A stretch of 64,000 bases of DNA, taken from positions 3,844,001 through 3,908,000 of the forward strand of contig NC_017586.1 of NCBI RefSeq assembly GCF_000240165.1. The letters are read 5' to 3'. The notes beneath the pieces were generated by a model. That model was given only the letters and a program-made list of their open reading frames with translations. It was not told the origin of the DNA and searched no databases. Below, in pieces: positions 35,546-45,640 of this stretch (the stretch's first letter is position 1; each line of letters begins with the position of its first letter). A program made the position numbers and the translations under genes. This stretch comes from Streptantibioticus cattleyicolor NRRL 8057 = DSM 46488. GTDB lineage: Bacteria > Actinomycetota > Actinomycetes > Streptomycetales > Streptomycetaceae.

Positions 35546-35683
35546 CCCATGGCCGCCCGCGGGCTTTCGTCCCGCTGTGAACAAACGACTACGCCGTAGG
35601 TCCCCGCGCCCACCCGTCCCCACTGAGTTGGGGGAGAGGGACGCGCAGACAGGAAACCGCGGCGAGAGAGGCCACAGGCCATC

Positions 35684-36082
35684 ATGACCATGACCGACCC
35701 CATCGCAGACATGCTCACGCGTCTGCGGAACGCGAACTCGGCCTACCACGACGACGTCGTGATGCCGTACAGCAAGATCAAGTCGCACATCGCGGAAATC
35801 CTCCAGCAGGAGGGTTACATCGCGGGCTGGAAGGTCGAGGACGCCGAGGTCGGCAAGAACCTCCACCTCAACCTGAAGTTCGGCCCCAACCGCGAGCGCT
35901 CGATCGCCGGCATCAAGCGGATCAGCAAGCCGGGTCTGCGGGTCTACGCAAAGTCCACCAACCTGCCGAAGGTGCTCGGCGGCCTGGGCGTGGCGATCAT
36001 CTCCACGTCGCAGGGTCTGCTCACCGGCCAGCAGGCCGCCAAGAAGGGCGTGGGCGGGGAAGTCCTCGCCTACGTCTGGTAA
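35684..36082 (+). CDS. rpsH: 30S ribosomal protein S8
   Basis: A 132-aa central 16S-binding protein and the spc-operon repressor in E. coli. It has [18 protein letters not shown] and the STSQGLLT region. ATG 35684 is chosen by homologue length; a second ATG is two codons later. Confidence 0.99.
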   Translation: MTMTDPIADMLTRLRNANSAYHDDVVMPYSKIKSHIAEILQQEGYIAGWKVEDAEVGKNLHLNLKFGPNRERSIAGIKRISKPGLRVYAKSTNLPKVLGGLGVAIISTSQGLLTGQQAAKKGVGGEVLAYVW

Positions 36083-36104
36083 CTCGGGAAACGGAGGTAA
36101 AGCC

Positions 36105-36644
36105 ATGTCGCGTATTGGACGGCTGCCCATCCAGGTTCCCGCCGGCGTGGACGTCACCATCGATGGCCGTACGGTCCAGGTGAAGGGTCCCAAGGGCACC
36201 CTCTCCCACACCGTTGCTGCGCCCATCGAGATCGCCAAGGGCGAGGACGGCGCGCTCGTCGTCTCCCGCCCGAATGATGAGCGTCAGTCGAAGGCTCTGC
36301 ACGGCCTGTCGCGCACGCTGGTGGCGAACATGATCACCGGCGTGACCGCGGGCTACAGCAAGGCCCTCGAGATCAGCGGTGTCGGCTACCGCGTCCAGGC
36401 CAAGGGCTCCAACCTGGAGTTCGCCCTGGGCTACAGCCACCCGATCCTGGTCGAGGCCCCGGAGGGCATCACCTTCAAGGTGGAGTCCCCCACCAAGTTC
36501 AGCGTCGAGGGCATCGACAAGCAGAAGGTCGGCGAGGTCGCCGCGAACATCCGCAAGCTGCGCAAGCCCGACCCGTACAAGGCCAAGGGCGTGAAGTACG
36601 CGGGCGAGGTCATCCGCCGCAAGGTCGGAAAGGCTGGTAAGTAA
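36105..36644 (+). CDS. rplF: 50S ribosomal protein L6
   Basis: A 179-aa protein near the sarcin-ricin loop, with [15 protein letters not shown] and the C-terminal [14 protein letters not shown] signature. GGAGG lies 7 nt before the ATG. Confidence 0.99.
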   Translation: MSRIGRLPIQVPAGVDVTIDGRTVQVKGPKGTLSHTVAAPIEIAKGEDGALVVSRPNDERQSKALHGLSRTLVANMITGVTAGYSKALEISGVGYRVQAKGSNLEFALGYSHPILVEAPEGITFKVESPTKFSVEGIDKQKVGEVAANIRKLRKPDPYKAKGVKYAGEVIRRKVGKAGK

Positions 36645-36647
36645 GCC

Positions 36648-37031
36648 ATGGCATACGGTGTGAAGATCGCGAAGGGCAACGCCTACAAGGGCGCCGCTCG
36701 CAAGCGCCGTCACATCCGCGTCCGCAAGCGCATCACGGGCACCGCGGAGCGTCCGCGTCTGGTCGTGACCCGGTCCAACCGGGGCATCGTGGCGCAGGTC
36801 ATCGACGACACCAAGGGCCACACGCTCGCGTCCGCGTCGTTCCTCGACTCCTCGATCCGGGGTGGCGAGGGCGACAAGACCGCTCAGGCCAAGAAGGTCG
36901 GTGCGCTCGTCGCCGAGCGGGCCAAGGCCGCGGGTATCGAGAAGGTCGTCTTCGACCGCGGTGGCAACCAGTTCGCAGGGCGCATCGCCGCCCTGGCGGA
37001 GGCCGCCCGCGAGTCCGGGCTCGACTTCTGA
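36648..37031 (+). CDS. rplR: 50S ribosomal protein L18
   Basis: A 127-aa 5S rRNA-binding protein ending [17 protein letters not shown]. It starts 3 bp after rplF. Confidence 0.99.
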   Translation: MAYGVKIAKGNAYKGAARKRRHIRVRKRITGTAERPRLVVTRSNRGIVAQVIDDTKGHTLASASFLDSSIRGGEGDKTAQAKKVGALVAERAKAAGIEKVVFDRGGNQFAGRIAALAEAARESGLDF

Positions 37032-37071
37032 GCCGGTTCCGTAGCGGACGTCAACGAGAGAGGTAATTCCA

Positions 37072-37677
37072 ATGGCTGGACCCCAGCGCCGCGGTGGCGG
37101 CGCCGGTGGCGGCGAGCGGCGGGACCGGAAGGACCGGCGCGACGGCGGCGCCGCGGCTGAGAAGACCGCGTACGTCGAGCGCGTTGTCGCCATCAACCGT
37201 GTCGCCAAGGTAGTCAAGGGTGGTCGTCGCTTCAGCTTCACCGCGCTGGTCGTGGTGGGCGACGGTGACGGTCAGGTGGGTGTCGGTTACGGCAAGGCCA
37301 AGGAGGTGCCGGCCGCCATCGCCAAGGGTGTGGAGGAGGCCAAGAAGCACTTCTTCCGGGTCCCCCGTATCCAGGGCACCATCCCGCACCCGATCCAGGG
37401 CGAGAAGGCCGCGGGCGTCGTGCTGCTCAAGCCGGCGTCCCCCGGTACCGGTGTGATCGCCGGTGGCCCGGTGCGCGCCGTGCTGGAGTGCGCGGGCATC
37501 CACGACGTGCTGAGCAAGTCGCTCGGCTCGTCCAACCCGATCAACATCGTGCACGCCACGGTGGCCGCGCTCCAGGGGCTGCAGCGCCCCGAGGAGATCG
37601 CCGCCCGTCGTGGTCTGCCGCTGGAGGACGTGGCCCCCGCCGCTCTGCTGCGGGCGCGTGCAGGGGCGGTGGCCTGA
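37072..37677 (+). CDS. rpsE: 30S ribosomal protein S5
   Basis: A 201-aa protein with a Gly/Arg-rich N-terminus, a double-stranded RNA-binding domain and the [10 protein letters not shown] loop, where spectinomycin-resistance changes occur; the loop looks wild type. GAGAGG lies upstream of the ATG. Confidence 0.99.
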   Translation: MAGPQRRGGGAGGGERRDRKDRRDGGAAAEKTAYVERVVAINRVAKVVKGGRRFSFTALVVVGDGDGQVGVGYGKAKEVPAAIAKGVEEAKKHFFRVPRIQGTIPHPIQGEKAAGVVLLKPASPGTGVIAGGPVRAVLECAGIHDVLSKSLGSSNPINIVHATVAALQGLQRPEEIAARRGLPLEDVAPAALLRARAGAVA

Positions 37678-37678
37678 C

Positions 37679-37861
37679 ATGGCGCGCCTGAAGATCACGC
37701 AGACCAAGTCCTACATCGGCAGCAAGCAGAACCACCGTGACACCCTGCGTTCGCTCGGGCTCAAGCGCCTGAACGACGTGGTCGTCAAGGAGGACCGCCC
37801 GGAGATCCGCGGCATGGCGCACACCGTGCGTCACCTCGTCACGGTCGAGGAGGTCGACTGA
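37679..37861 (+). CDS. rpmD: 50S ribosomal protein L30
   Basis: A 60-aa protein ([28 protein letters not shown]). ATG one base after the rpsE stop; the frame is open upstream but non-homologous. Confidence 0.98.
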   Translation: MARLKITQTKSYIGSKQNHRDTLRSLGLKRLNDVVVKEDRPEIRGMAHTVRHLVTVEEVD

Positions 37862-37862
37862 C

Positions 37863-38324
37863 ATGGCGGAGTCCAAGCCGCTGAAGGTCCACAACCTCCG
37901 TCCGGCCCCGGGCGCCAAGACCGCCAAGACCCGCGTGGGTCGTGGTGAGGCGTCCAAGGGCAAGACGGCCGGTCGTGGTACCAAGGGCACCAAGGCCCGT
38001 TACCAGGTTCCGGAGCGCTTCGAGGGTGGGCAGATGCCGCTGCACATGCGGCTGCCCAAGCTGAAGGGCTTCAAGAACCCGTTCCGGACCGAGTACCAGG
38101 TTGTCAACCTCGACAAGCTGGCCGCGCTCTACCCCGAGGGCGGCGAGGTCACCGTCGAGGACCTGGTGGCCAAGGGTGCGGTCCGCAAGCACCAGCTCGT
38201 CAAGGTGCTCGGCACCGGCGAGGTCACCGTGGCGCTGCAGGTGACGGTGGACGCCGTCTCCGGCTCCGCCAAGGAGAAGATCGCCGCCGCCGGCGGCAGC
38301 GTCACCGAGCTCGCCAAGGCTTGA
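37863..38324 (+). CDS. rplO: 50S ribosomal protein L15
   Basis: A 153-aa late-assembly protein with the basic Gly-rich N-terminus ([19 protein letters not shown]). Last gene of the spc group; a strong hairpin follows. Confidence 0.99.
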   Translation: MAESKPLKVHNLRPAPGAKTAKTRVGRGEASKGKTAGRGTKGTKARYQVPERFEGGQMPLHMRLPKLKGFKNPFRTEYQVVNLDKLAALYPEGGEVTVEDLVAKGAVRKHQLVKVLGTGEVTVALQVTVDAVSGSAKEKIAAAGGSVTELAKA

Positions 38325-38341
38325 TGGCTTGAAGTACCGAC

Positions 38342-38382
38342 AACCGGGGATGCCCACACTTTGGTGGAGGGCATCCCCGGTT
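38342..38382 (+). terminator. Strong hairpin between rplO and secY
   Basis: A perfect 14-bp stem (38342-38355 with 38369-38382) with a 13-nt loop, 17 nt after the rplO stop. It is a probable terminator or attenuator that separates ribosomal genes from secY. Confidence 0.75.
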
Positions 38383-38534
38383 GGTCATTCCTCGGGGGGC
38401 TTCCTCGCCGGTAAGGTGGCGAGGAGTGGCGGTATGCACGCGGCACGGTCCGCGGGGGTACCTGCCCACCCCCGTACCAGTCGACCTCTCACGACCGTCA
38501 CCTTCCGCGTCCCGCGGGAGGCGCAGGAGGCACC

Positions 38535-39851
38535 GTGCTCACCGCGTTCGCCCGGGCGTTCAAGACGCCCGACCTGCGGAAGAAGCTGCTGTTCACGCTG
38601 GGCATCCTCGTGCTCTTCCGGCTGGGTCAGAACGTCCCGCTGCCCGGGGTGGACTACCGGAACGTCGCTCAGTGCATCAAGGAGGCCGGCGGCAACGGCG
38701 GCCTCTTCGGCATGATCAACCTGTTCAGCGGCGGAGCCCTGCTGCAGCTCACCATCTTCGCGCTGGGGATCATGCCGTACATCACGGCGAGCATCATCCT
38801 CCAGCTGCTGACGGTGGTGATTCCGCGCCTGGAGGCCCTGAAGAAGGAGGGCCAGGCCGGGCAGACGAAGATCACCCAGTACACCCGTTACCTGACGCTG
38901 GCGCTCGGCGTGCTCCAGGGCACCGGCCTGGTGGCCACGGCCCAGAGCGGCACGCTCTTCCGTACCTGCGCGGTCGGTAACCAGGTGGTCCCGGACACCT
39001 CGATCTTCCGCACCACCGTCATGGTGATCACCATGACCGCCGGCACCGTGATGATCATGTGGCTCGGCGAGCTCATCACCGACCGCGGCATCGGCAACGG
39101 CATGTCGATCCTGATGTTCACCTCGATCGCGGCCGGCTTCCCGGGCTCGCTGTGGTCGATCAAGAAGTCCGGCAAGATCGTCAGCGGCTGGGGCGAGTTC
39201 TTCATCGTCATCGCGATCGGCCTGGCCATGGTCTGCCTGGTGGTCTTCGTCGAGCAGGCCCAGCGGCGGATCCCGGTCCAGTACGCCAAGCGGATGATCG
39301 GGCGCCGGTCCTACGGCGGCACCTCGACCTACATCCCGCTCAAGGTCAACCAGGCCGGTGTGATCCCGGTCATCTTCGCTTCGTCGCTGCTCTACATCCC
39401 GGCCCTGATCGTCCAGTTCAGCGGGAACTCCACGGCGGGCTGGGCGCGCTGGATCAGCACCAACCTCACCAAGGGCGACCACCCGTTCTACCTGACGCTC
39501 TACTTCCTGCTGATCGTCTTCTTCGCCTTCTTCTACGTGGCCATTTCCTTCAACCCCGAGGAAGTTGCCGACAACATGAAGAAGTATGGTGGCTTCATCC
39601 CGGGCATCCGGGCTGGTCGACCCACGGCGGAGTACCTGGGCTACGTGCTCAACCGGATCACCTGGCCGGGCTCCCTCTACCTCGGGCTGATCGCCCTCGT
39701 GCCCACGGTGGCGATCGCGCTGTTCAACGGAACGCAGAACTTCCCGTTCGGCGGTACGAGCATCCTCATCATCGTGGGCGTCGGCCTGGAGACCGTGAAG
39801 CAGATCGAGAGCCAGCTCCAGCAGCGCAACTACGAAGGGTTCCTCCGCTGA
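38535..39851 (+). CDS. secY: Protein translocase subunit SecY
   Basis: A 438-aa polytopic membrane protein with ten expected helices; the channel of the Sec translocon. Hallmarks are [57 protein letters not shown] and [14 protein letters not shown] start with GGAGG 4 nt upstream. Its stop overlaps the adk start (TGATG). Confidence 0.99.
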   Translation: MLTAFARAFKTPDLRKKLLFTLGILVLFRLGQNVPLPGVDYRNVAQCIKEAGGNGGLFGMINLFSGGALLQLTIFALGIMPYITASIILQLLTVVIPRLEALKKEGQAGQTKITQYTRYLTLALGVLQGTGLVATAQSGTLFRTCAVGNQVVPDTSIFRTTVMVITMTAGTVMIMWLGELITDRGIGNGMSILMFTSIAAGFPGSLWSIKKSGKIVSGWGEFFIVIAIGLAMVCLVVFVEQAQRRIPVQYAKRMIGRRSYGGTSTYIPLKVNQAGVIPVIFASSLLYIPALIVQFSGNSTAGWARWISTNLTKGDHPFYLTLYFLLIVFFAFFYVAISFNPEEVADNMKKYGGFIPGIRAGRPTAEYLGYVLNRITWPGSLYLGLIALVPTVAIALFNGTQNFPFGGTSILIIVGVGLETVKQIESQLQQRNYEGFLR

Positions 39852-40507
39852 TGAGAATCGTCCTCGTCGGGCCGCCTGGCGCTGGTAAGGGCACACAGGC
39901 CCAGTACCTCGCCAAGAACCTGTCGATCCCGCACATCTCCACCGGCGACCTCTTCCGTGCCAACATCAGCCAGGGCACGGCGCTCGGCAAGCAGGCGCAG
40001 GAGTACATGAACGCCGGCCAGCTCGTGCCGGACGCGGTGACCATCGGCATGGCGACCGACCGTCTGCAGCAGCCGGACGCCGAGGGCGGCTTCCTCCTCG
40101 ACGGCTTCCCGCGCAACCTCGGTCAGGCCGAGGCGCTCGACGGCTACCTGGCCGACAAGGGCGTCAAGCTCGACGCGGTGCTCGACCTGGAGGTGCCGGA
40201 GGACGAGGTGGTCAAGCGGATCGCCGGCCGCCGGATCTGCCGCAACGACTCCAGCCACGTCTTCCACGTCTCGTACACCCCGCCGAAGGCGGCCGGCGTG
40301 TGCGACAAGTGCGGCGGCGAGCTGTACCAGCGCGACGACGACAGCGAGGACACCGTCCGCAAGCGGCTGGAGGTCTACCACAGCGAGACCGAGCCGATCA
40401 TCGACTTCTACAAGGCGCAGGAGCTGGTGGTGACCATCTCCGCGCTGGGTACGGTCGAAGAGGTGACCCGGCGGGCCATGGAGGCCCTGGGGCGCCCGGC
40501 GGCCTGA
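39851..40507 (+). CDS. adk: Adenylate kinase
   Basis: A 218-aa enzyme converting AMP + ATP to 2 ADP. P-loop [12 protein letters not shown]-site LLDGFPRN, and a long LID with CRNDSSH and CDKCG, probably zinc-binding. Translation is coupled to secY; a terminator-like hairpin follows. Confidence 0.99.
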   Translation: MRIVLVGPPGAGKGTQAQYLAKNLSIPHISTGDLFRANISQGTALGKQAQEYMNAGQLVPDAVTIGMATDRLQQPDAEGGFLLDGFPRNLGQAEALDGYLADKGVKLDAVLDLEVPEDEVVKRIAGRRICRNDSSHVFHVSYTPPKAAGVCDKCGGELYQRDDDSEDTVRKRLEVYHSETEPIIDFYKAQELVVTISALGTVEEVTRRAMEALGRPAA

Positions 40508-40530
40508 CCTCATCCGAGCAGGGCCGGCAG

Positions 40531-40564
40531 ACGGCCGCGGCGCCCGAGTTGGCGCCGCGGCCGT
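40531..40564 (+). terminator. Hairpin between adk and map
   Basis: A perfect 14-bp stem (40531-40544 with 40551-40564, loop CGAGTT), 23 nt after the adk stop. The map gene may then have its own promoter. Confidence 0.75.
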
Positions 40565-40614
40565 ACTGTTGCTGTATCCCCGCAAACACCCGGAACGACG
40601 AAGGGCGCAAGCCG

Positions 40615-41451
40615 ATGGTGGAGATCAAGACCCCGGACCAGATCGCGAAGATGCGTGCCGCGGGGCTGGTCGTGGCGGCGATCCATCAGGCGTGCCGCGA
40701 CGCGGCGGTGCCCGGCGCCACCACCAAGGACCTGGACGAGGTCGCCGCCAAGGTGATCTCCGACCACGGCGCCAAGCCCAACTTCCTGGGGTACGGCGGC
40801 TTCCCCGGCAACATCTGCACCTCGGTCAACGACGTCGTGGTGCACGGCATCCCGGACCGCGAAACGGTGCTGAGGTCCGGCGACATCATCTCCGTGGACG
40901 CCGGCGCCATCGTGGACGGCTGGCACGCGGACGCGGCGATCACCGTCTTCGTCGGCGAGGGCCACGCCCCCGAGGTGCACGAGCTGAGCCGGGTCACCGA
41001 GGAGTCGATGTGGGCCGGGATCGCGGCGTTCCGCAACGGCGACCGGCTGGTCGACATCTCCCGTGCCATCGAGACCTACATCCGCCGCCAGCCGCGTCCG
41101 GCCACCGGCAAGTACGGCATCGTCGAGGAGTACGGCGGCCACGGCATCGGCACCCAGATGCACATGGACCCGCACCTGCTGAACTACGTCTCCCGCAAGC
41201 GGGGCCGCGGCCCGAAGCTGGTGCCGGGGATGTGCCTGGCGATCGAGCCGATGGTCACGCTGGGCACCCCGCACACCCATGTGCTGGAGGACGACTGGAC
41301 GGTCAAGACCGACGACGGCTCGTGGGCCTGCCACTGGGAGCACTCGGTGGCGCTGACCGAGGAGGGTCCGCTGGTGCTCACCGCGGTCGACGGCGGTAAG
41401 GCCAAGCTCGCCGCGCTGGGCGTCACGGCCGCCCCGGACCCGCTGGGCTGA
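40615..41451 (+). CDS. map: Methionine aminopeptidase, type I
   Basis: A 278-aa dinuclear metalloprotease that removes N-terminal Met. Metal ligands are visible: Asp in VDAGAIVDGWHADA, His in GGHGIG, Glu in AIEPM and Glu in WEHSVAL. ATG 40615 is chosen because homology starts at MVEIKTPDQIAKM. Confidence 0.98.
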   Translation: MVEIKTPDQIAKMRAAGLVVAAIHQACRDAAVPGATTKDLDEVAAKVISDHGAKPNFLGYGGFPGNICTSVNDVVVHGIPDRETVLRSGDIISVDAGAIVDGWHADAAITVFVGEGHAPEVHELSRVTEESMWAGIAAFRNGDRLVDISRAIETYIRRQPRPATGKYGIVEEYGGHGIGTQMHMDPHLLNYVSRKRGRGPKLVPGMCLAIEPMVTLGTPHTHVLEDDWTVKTDDGSWACHWEHSVALTEEGPLVLTAVDGGKAKLAALGVTAAPDPLG

Positions 41452-41501
41452 GCCGGCGCTGACCCGTCCGGCGGTGCCTGCTCGGACACCGCCGACCCGG
41501 A

Positions 41502-41531
41502 TTCGTCTTTCCCGATGGGCTGACGTAGACT
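41502..41531 (+). promoter_or_regulatory. Candidate promoter of infA
   Basis: TAGACT at 41526-41531 is a good actinomycete -10; the -35 (TTCGTC, 18-bp spacer) is weak. It lies about 110 nt before the infA GTG, consistent with separate transcription from map onward. Confidence 0.4.
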
Positions 41532-41642
41532 GATGCGTCGGCTCACGTATGCCCGCACGTCGTCGCCGGGAAGCGCGTCTTCCCCGAGCGCGAGGTGAGC
41601 ACCCGCGAGCCGATCAAGGTAGCCGATCTCGAAAGGCGAAGC

Positions 41643-41864
41643 GTGCCCAAGAAGCAAGGGGCCATCGAAATCGAGGGCACCGTGATCGAGTCTCTGCCGA
41701 ACGCCATGTTCAAGGTGGAGCTCCAGAACGGGCACAAGGTCCTCGCGCACATCAGCGGCAAGATGCGGATGCACTACATCCGCATCCTTCCCGACGACCG
41801 GGTCGTGGTGGAGCTGTCTCCGTACGATCTGACGCGCGGACGGATCGTCTACCGCTACAAGTAG
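41643..41864 (+). CDS. infA: Translation initiation factor IF-1
   Basis: A 73-aa S1/OB-fold protein ([40 protein letters not shown]). GTG start with GAAAGGCG upstream; in-frame upstream codons have no homology. Confidence 0.98.
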   Translation: MPKKQGAIEIEGTVIESLPNAMFKVELQNGHKVLAHISGKMRMHYIRILPDDRVVVELSPYDLTRGRIVYRYK

Positions 41865-41926
41865 ATCTCAGCCGCTGCTGCCGCTCCGTGCGGCGTTGCG
41901 GCGCGACCCGGAGAACCTCACATCCC

Positions 41927-42040
41927 ATGAAGGTCAAGCCGAGCGTCAAGAAGATCTGCGACAAGTGCAAGGTGATCCGCCGCCACGGCCGGGTCATGGT
42001 GATCTGCGACAACCTGCGCCACAAGCAGCGCCAGGGCTGA
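41927..42040 (+). CDS. rpmJ: 50S ribosomal protein L36
   Basis: A 37-aa protein, [20 protein letters not shown]..., with zinc ligands CDKC, a third Cys (MVICDN) and His. This is the zinc-binding form. It sits 62 bp after infA, as usual. Confidence 0.98.
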   Translation: MKVKPSVKKICDKCKVIRRHGRVMVICDNLRHKQRQG

Positions 42041-42241
42041 TCGCACCACCGACCTGCACTTCCGCGGTTTCTTCGCGCGACGCAGCGTAACAACGTACAT
42101 ACGCAGTCACCCGACCCCTCGCGCAGGCGCGGGGACGACACCCCCGGTCGGAGGCCGGGGACCCGGCTCGTAAGCCTTTTCACGAGTCTTACGGGAACGG
42201 TGCTGCGGAAGACCTCCGAATAGCAACCAGGAGCCAGTTCC

Positions 42242-42622
42242 ATGGCACGCCTCTCCGGCGTTGACCTCCCGCGTGAGAAGCGCATCGAGGTCGCTCTGAC
42301 CTACGTCTTCGGCATCGGACGTACCCGTGCCCAGGAGACCCTGAAGAACACCGGTGTCAACCCGGACACCCGCGTCCGCGACCTTGCCGAGGAAGACCTC
42401 GTCAAGATCAGCAAGTGGGTGGACGAGAACTACACCACCGAAGGTGACCTCCGCCGCGAGATCCAGGCGGACATCCGCCGCAAGGTCGAGATCGGCTGCT
42501 ACCAGGGTCTGCGGCACCGTCGCGGCCTGCCGGTGCACGGTCAGCGCACCCACACCAACGCCCGCACCCGCAAGGGCCCGCGTCGCGCCATCGCCGGCAA
42601 GAAGAAGCCGGGCAAGAAGTAG
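42242..42622 (+). CDS. rpsM: 30S ribosomal protein S13
   Basis: A 126-aa head protein with [21 protein letters not shown] and a basic tail ([16 protein letters not shown]). GGAG upstream. A 201-bp spacer without a gene separates it from rpmJ. Confidence 0.99.
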   Translation: MARLSGVDLPREKRIEVALTYVFGIGRTRAQETLKNTGVNPDTRVRDLAEEDLVKISKWVDENYTTEGDLRREIQADIRRKVEIGCYQGLRHRRGLPVHGQRTHTNARTRKGPRRAIAGKKKPGKK

Positions 42623-42689
42623 TCCGAAGCAGGACGCTGCAAGCGGTCCGTGCTGTAGGACCGACCACCTCCACGGGAGTACATAACCT

Positions 42690-43094
42690 ATGCCTCCGAA
42701 GGGCCGTCAGGCCGGCGCCAAGAAGGTGCGCCGCAAGGAGAAGAAGAACGTCGCCCACGGGCACGCTCACATCAAGAGCACGTTCAACAACACCATCGTC
42801 TCGATCACCGACCCCACCGGGAACGTGATCTCCTGGGCCTCGGCCGGCCACGTCGGCTTCAAGGGCTCGCGCAAGTCCACCCCGTTCGCCGCGCAGATGG
42901 CCGCCGAGTCGGCCGCCCGCCGCGCGCAGGAGCACGGGATGCGCAAGGTCGACGTGTTCGTCAAGGGCCCCGGTTCCGGCCGGGAGACCGCGATCCGCTC
43001 GCTCCAGGCCACCGGCCTCGAGGTGGGTTCGATCCAGGACGTCACCCCGACCCCGCACAACGGCTGCCGCCCGCCGAAGCGCCGCCGCGTCTGA
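42690..43094 (+). CDS. rpsK: 30S ribosomal protein S11
   Basis: A 134-aa platform protein with [30 protein letters not shown] and the terminal [13 protein letters not shown]. Confidence 0.99.
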   Translation: MPPKGRQAGAKKVRRKEKKNVAHGHAHIKSTFNNTIVSITDPTGNVISWASAGHVGFKGSRKSTPFAAQMAAESAARRAQEHGMRKVDVFVKGPGSGRETAIRSLQATGLEVGSIQDVTPTPHNGCRPPKRRRV

Positions 43095-43120
43095 CCAGCT
43101 GAAGTAGGAGAACCAAGACA

Positions 43121-43747
43121 ATGGCGCGTTACACCGGGGCCGACTGCAAGCGTTGCCGTCGGGAGAAGCAGAAGCTCTTCCTCAAGGGGAGCAAGTGCGA
43201 GAGCGCGAAGTGCCCGATCGAGATCCGTCCTTACCCCCCGGGTGAGCACGGTCGCGGGCGCACCAAGGACAGCGAGTACCTGCTGCAGAAGCGTGAGAAG
43301 CAGAAGTGCGCGCGTATCTACGGTGTCCTTGAGAAGCAGTTCCGCGGGTACTACGAGGAGGCGAACAGGAAGTCCGGCAAGACCGGTGAGAACCTGCTCC
43401 GCATCCTGGAGTCCCGTCTGGACAACGTGGTCTACCGGGCCGGCTTCGCCAAGTCCCGCGACCACGCCCGTCAGCTGGTCCGCCACGGTCACATCACCGT
43501 GAACGGCCGCAAGACCGACATCCCGTCGGCTCGGGTCGCCCCGAACGACATCATCGAGGTCCGCCCCTCGTCCCGGCAGCTCACCCCCTTCCAGGTGGCC
43601 GCCGCCGAGGCCGGCGAGAAGACGGTTCCGGCCTGGCTGGAGTCGATCCCGTCGAAGCTGCGGATCCTCGTCCACTCGCTGCCCGAGCGCCAGGTGATCG
43701 ACACCCAGGTGCAGGAGCAGCTGATCGTCGAGCTCTACTCGAAGTAA
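43121..43747 (+). CDS. rpsD: 30S ribosomal protein S4
   Basis: A 208-aa 16S assembly initiator. The N-terminal zinc site has four Cys (CKRC and CESAKC), so it is the zinc-binding form; the S4 domain (ESRLDNVVYRAGFA...RQLVRHGHI) follows. A mutated copy of its last 35 coding bases lies 93 bp downstream (43805-43842). Confidence 0.99.
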   Translation: MARYTGADCKRCRREKQKLFLKGSKCESAKCPIEIRPYPPGEHGRGRTKDSEYLLQKREKQKCARIYGVLEKQFRGYYEEANRKSGKTGENLLRILESRLDNVVYRAGFAKSRDHARQLVRHGHITVNGRKTDIPSARVAPNDIIEVRPSSRQLTPFQVAAAEAGEKTVPAWLESIPSKLRILVHSLPERQVIDTQVQEQLIVELYSK

Positions 43748-43749
43748 GG
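43712..43749 (+). repeat. rpsD 3' end, original copy of a 38-bp duplication
   Basis: It covers the last 12 codons including the stop. It is identical to 43805-43842 except one base (ATC to ACC). Confidence 0.9.
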
Positions 43750-43774
43750 CCGGCACTGCTCCCGCACCCGGGGG

Positions 43775-43794
43775 TCCGGGGGTCGTCCCCCGGA
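43775..43794 (+). terminator. Hairpin after rpsD
   Basis: An 8-bp perfect stem (TCCGGGGG/CCCCCGGA, loop TCGT) between the two copies of the rpsD 3' end. Confidence 0.55.
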
Positions 43795-43804
43795 AGACAG
43801 GGGC

Positions 43805-43842
43805 CAGGAGCAGCTGACCGTCGAGCTCTACTCGAAGTAAGG
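43805..43842 (+). repeat. Duplicated rpsD 3' end, non-functional copy
   Basis: This copy reads QEQLTVELYSK-stop in the duplicated frame, with one substitution against 43712-43749. It has no start of its own. It probably arose by local tandem duplication of about 93 bp. Confidence 0.85.
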
Positions 43843-43855
43843 GCTGAGTGACGAT

Positions 43856-43892
43856 ACGGGCGGTACGGCCCAGCACGGGTCGTACCGCCCGT
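43856..43892 (+). promoter_or_regulatory. Hairpin upstream of rpoA
   Basis: A perfect 12-bp stem (ACGGGCGGTACG/CGTACCGCCCGT, 13-nt loop), 60 nt before the rpoA ATG. It is either a terminator for rpsD or a leader element for rpoA. Confidence 0.55.
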
Positions 43893-43952
43893 ACCCTTGT
43901 CAGTACAGCGGGCGTCAAATAGCGGGCGCCCACGACTGAAGGACCGAAAACC

Positions 43953-44972
43953 ATGCTGATCGCTCAGCGTCCCTCGTTGACCGAAGAGGTCGTCGACGAG
44001 TACCGCTCCCGGTTCGTGATCGAGCCGCTGGAGCCGGGCTTCGGCTACACCCTCGGCAACTCCCTGCGTCGTACCCTGCTCTCCTCGATCCCCGGTGCCG
44101 CGGTCACCAGCATCCGGATCGACGGCGTTCTGCACGAGTTCACCACCGTGCCGGGCGTCAAGGAGGACGTGACCGACCTCATCCTCAACATCAAGCAGCT
44201 CGTCGTCTCCTCCGAGCACGACGAGCCGGTGGTCATGTACCTGCGCAAGCAGGGCCCCGGCGTGGTGACCGCCGCCGACATCGCCCCGCCGGCCGGTGTC
44301 GAGGTGCACAACCCGGACCTGGTGCTCGCCACGCTCAACGGCAAGGGCAAGCTGGAGATGGAGCTGACCGTCGAGCGCGGTCGCGGCTACGTCTCCGCGG
44401 TGCAGAACAAGCAGCAGGGCCAGGAGATCGGCCGGATCCCGGTCGACTCCATCTACTCGCCGGTGCTCAAGGTCACCTACAAGGTCGAGGCGACCCGTGT
44501 CGAGCAGCGCACCGACTTCGACAAGCTGATCGTCGACGTCGAGACCAAGCAGGCCATGCGGCCGCGGGACGCGATGGCCTCGGCGGGCAAGACCCTGGTC
44601 GAGCTGTTCGGCCTGGCCCGTGAGCTCAACGTGGACGCCGAGGGCATCGACATGGGTCCGTCCCCGACGGACGCCGCGCTCGCCGCGGACCTGGCGCTGC
44701 CGATCGAGGAGCTGGAGCTCACCGTCCGCTCCTACAACTGCCTCAAGCGCGAGGGCATCCACTCCGTGGGTGAGCTCGTCGCGCGCAGCGAGGCCGACCT
44801 GCTCGACATCCGCAACTTCGGTGCGAAGTCGATCGACGAGGTCAAGGCGAAGCTGGCCGGCATGGGCCTGGCCCTGAAGGACAGCCCGCCCGGATTCGAC
44901 CCGACCGCCGCCGCCGACGCGTTCGGCGCGGACGACGACGACGCCGGCTTCGTCGAGACCGAGCAGTACTGA
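43953..44972 (+). CDS. rpoA: RNA polymerase alpha subunit
   Basis: A 339-aa protein. The N-terminal dimer domain ([21 protein letters not shown]) and the C-terminal DNA-binding domain ([20 protein letters not shown]...[11 protein letters not shown]) are both complete, ending in an acidic tail. AAGGA lies upstream of the ATG. Confidence 0.99.
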   Translation: MLIAQRPSLTEEVVDEYRSRFVIEPLEPGFGYTLGNSLRRTLLSSIPGAAVTSIRIDGVLHEFTTVPGVKEDVTDLILNIKQLVVSSEHDEPVVMYLRKQGPGVVTAADIAPPAGVEVHNPDLVLATLNGKGKLEMELTVERGRGYVSAVQNKQQGQEIGRIPVDSIYSPVLKVTYKVEATRVEQRTDFDKLIVDVETKQAMRPRDAMASAGKTLVELFGLARELNVDAEGIDMGPSPTDAALAADLALPIEELELTVRSYNCLKREGIHSVGELVARSEADLLDIRNFGAKSIDEVKAKLAGMGLALKDSPPGFDPTAAADAFGADDDDAGFVETEQY

Positions 44973-45066
44973 TCCGCGAGCGGTACTGAGACTGCCCGCA
45001 GGCGTCCGCCCGCGGGGCCCTGACACCGGTACCTGATACGGCCGGTGCAGATAGAAGGAGAAACCC

Positions 45067-45558
45067 ATGCCGAAGCCCACCAAGGGCGCCCGTCTGGGCG
45101 GCAGCGCGGCCCACGAGAAGCTGCTGCTGGCGAACCTCGCCAAGTCGCTCTTCGAGCACGGCCGGATCACCACCACCGAGGCCAAGGCGCGCCGGCTGCG
45201 CCCGGTCGCGGAGAAGCTGATCACCAAGGCGAAGAAGGGCGACCTGCACAACCGTCGCCTGGTGCTGGAGGTCATCACCGACAAGAGCGTCGTCCACACG
45301 CTCTTCACGGAGATCGCCCCCCGGTACGAGAACCGCCCGGGTGGTTACACCCGCATCACCAAGATCGGCAACCGTCGTGGCGACAACGCCCCGATGGCCG
45401 TGATCGAGCTGGTCGAGGCGCTGACCGTGGCACAGCAGGCCACCGGTGAGGCGGAGGCCGCGACCAAGCGCGCGGTGAAGGAGGCCGAGGAGGCCAAGGC
45501 CGCCGAGGCGACCGAGGCTCCGGCCGAGGAGGCCGCGCAGGAGTCGAAGGACGCCTGA
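45067..45558 (+). CDS. rplQ: 50S ribosomal protein L17
   Basis: A 163-aa protein with the L17 core ([31 protein letters not shown]) and a 45-residue Ala/Glu/Lys tail that is likely helical, as in other actinomycetes. AAGGAG upstream. Confidence 0.99.
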   Translation: MPKPTKGARLGGSAAHEKLLLANLAKSLFEHGRITTTEAKARRLRPVAEKLITKAKKGDLHNRRLVLEVITDKSVVHTLFTEIAPRYENRPGGYTRITKIGNRRGDNAPMAVIELVEALTVAQQATGEAEAATKRAVKEAEEAKAAEATEAPAEEAAQESKDA

Positions 45559-45580
45559 GCGTCGCCACCGAGGTGACCTG

Positions 45581-45617
45581 CGGGCCCGCATCCAGCCGTT
45601 GGCTGGGTGCGGGCCCG
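45581..45617 (+). terminator. Terminator-like hairpin of the alpha operon
   Basis: A 17-bp stem with one wobble pair (45581-45597 with 45601-45617, loop GTT), 22 nt after the rplQ stop and 23 nt before the truA start. Confidence 0.75.
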
Positions 45618-45640
45618 TTCGGCATGGAAGGGAACATGGG

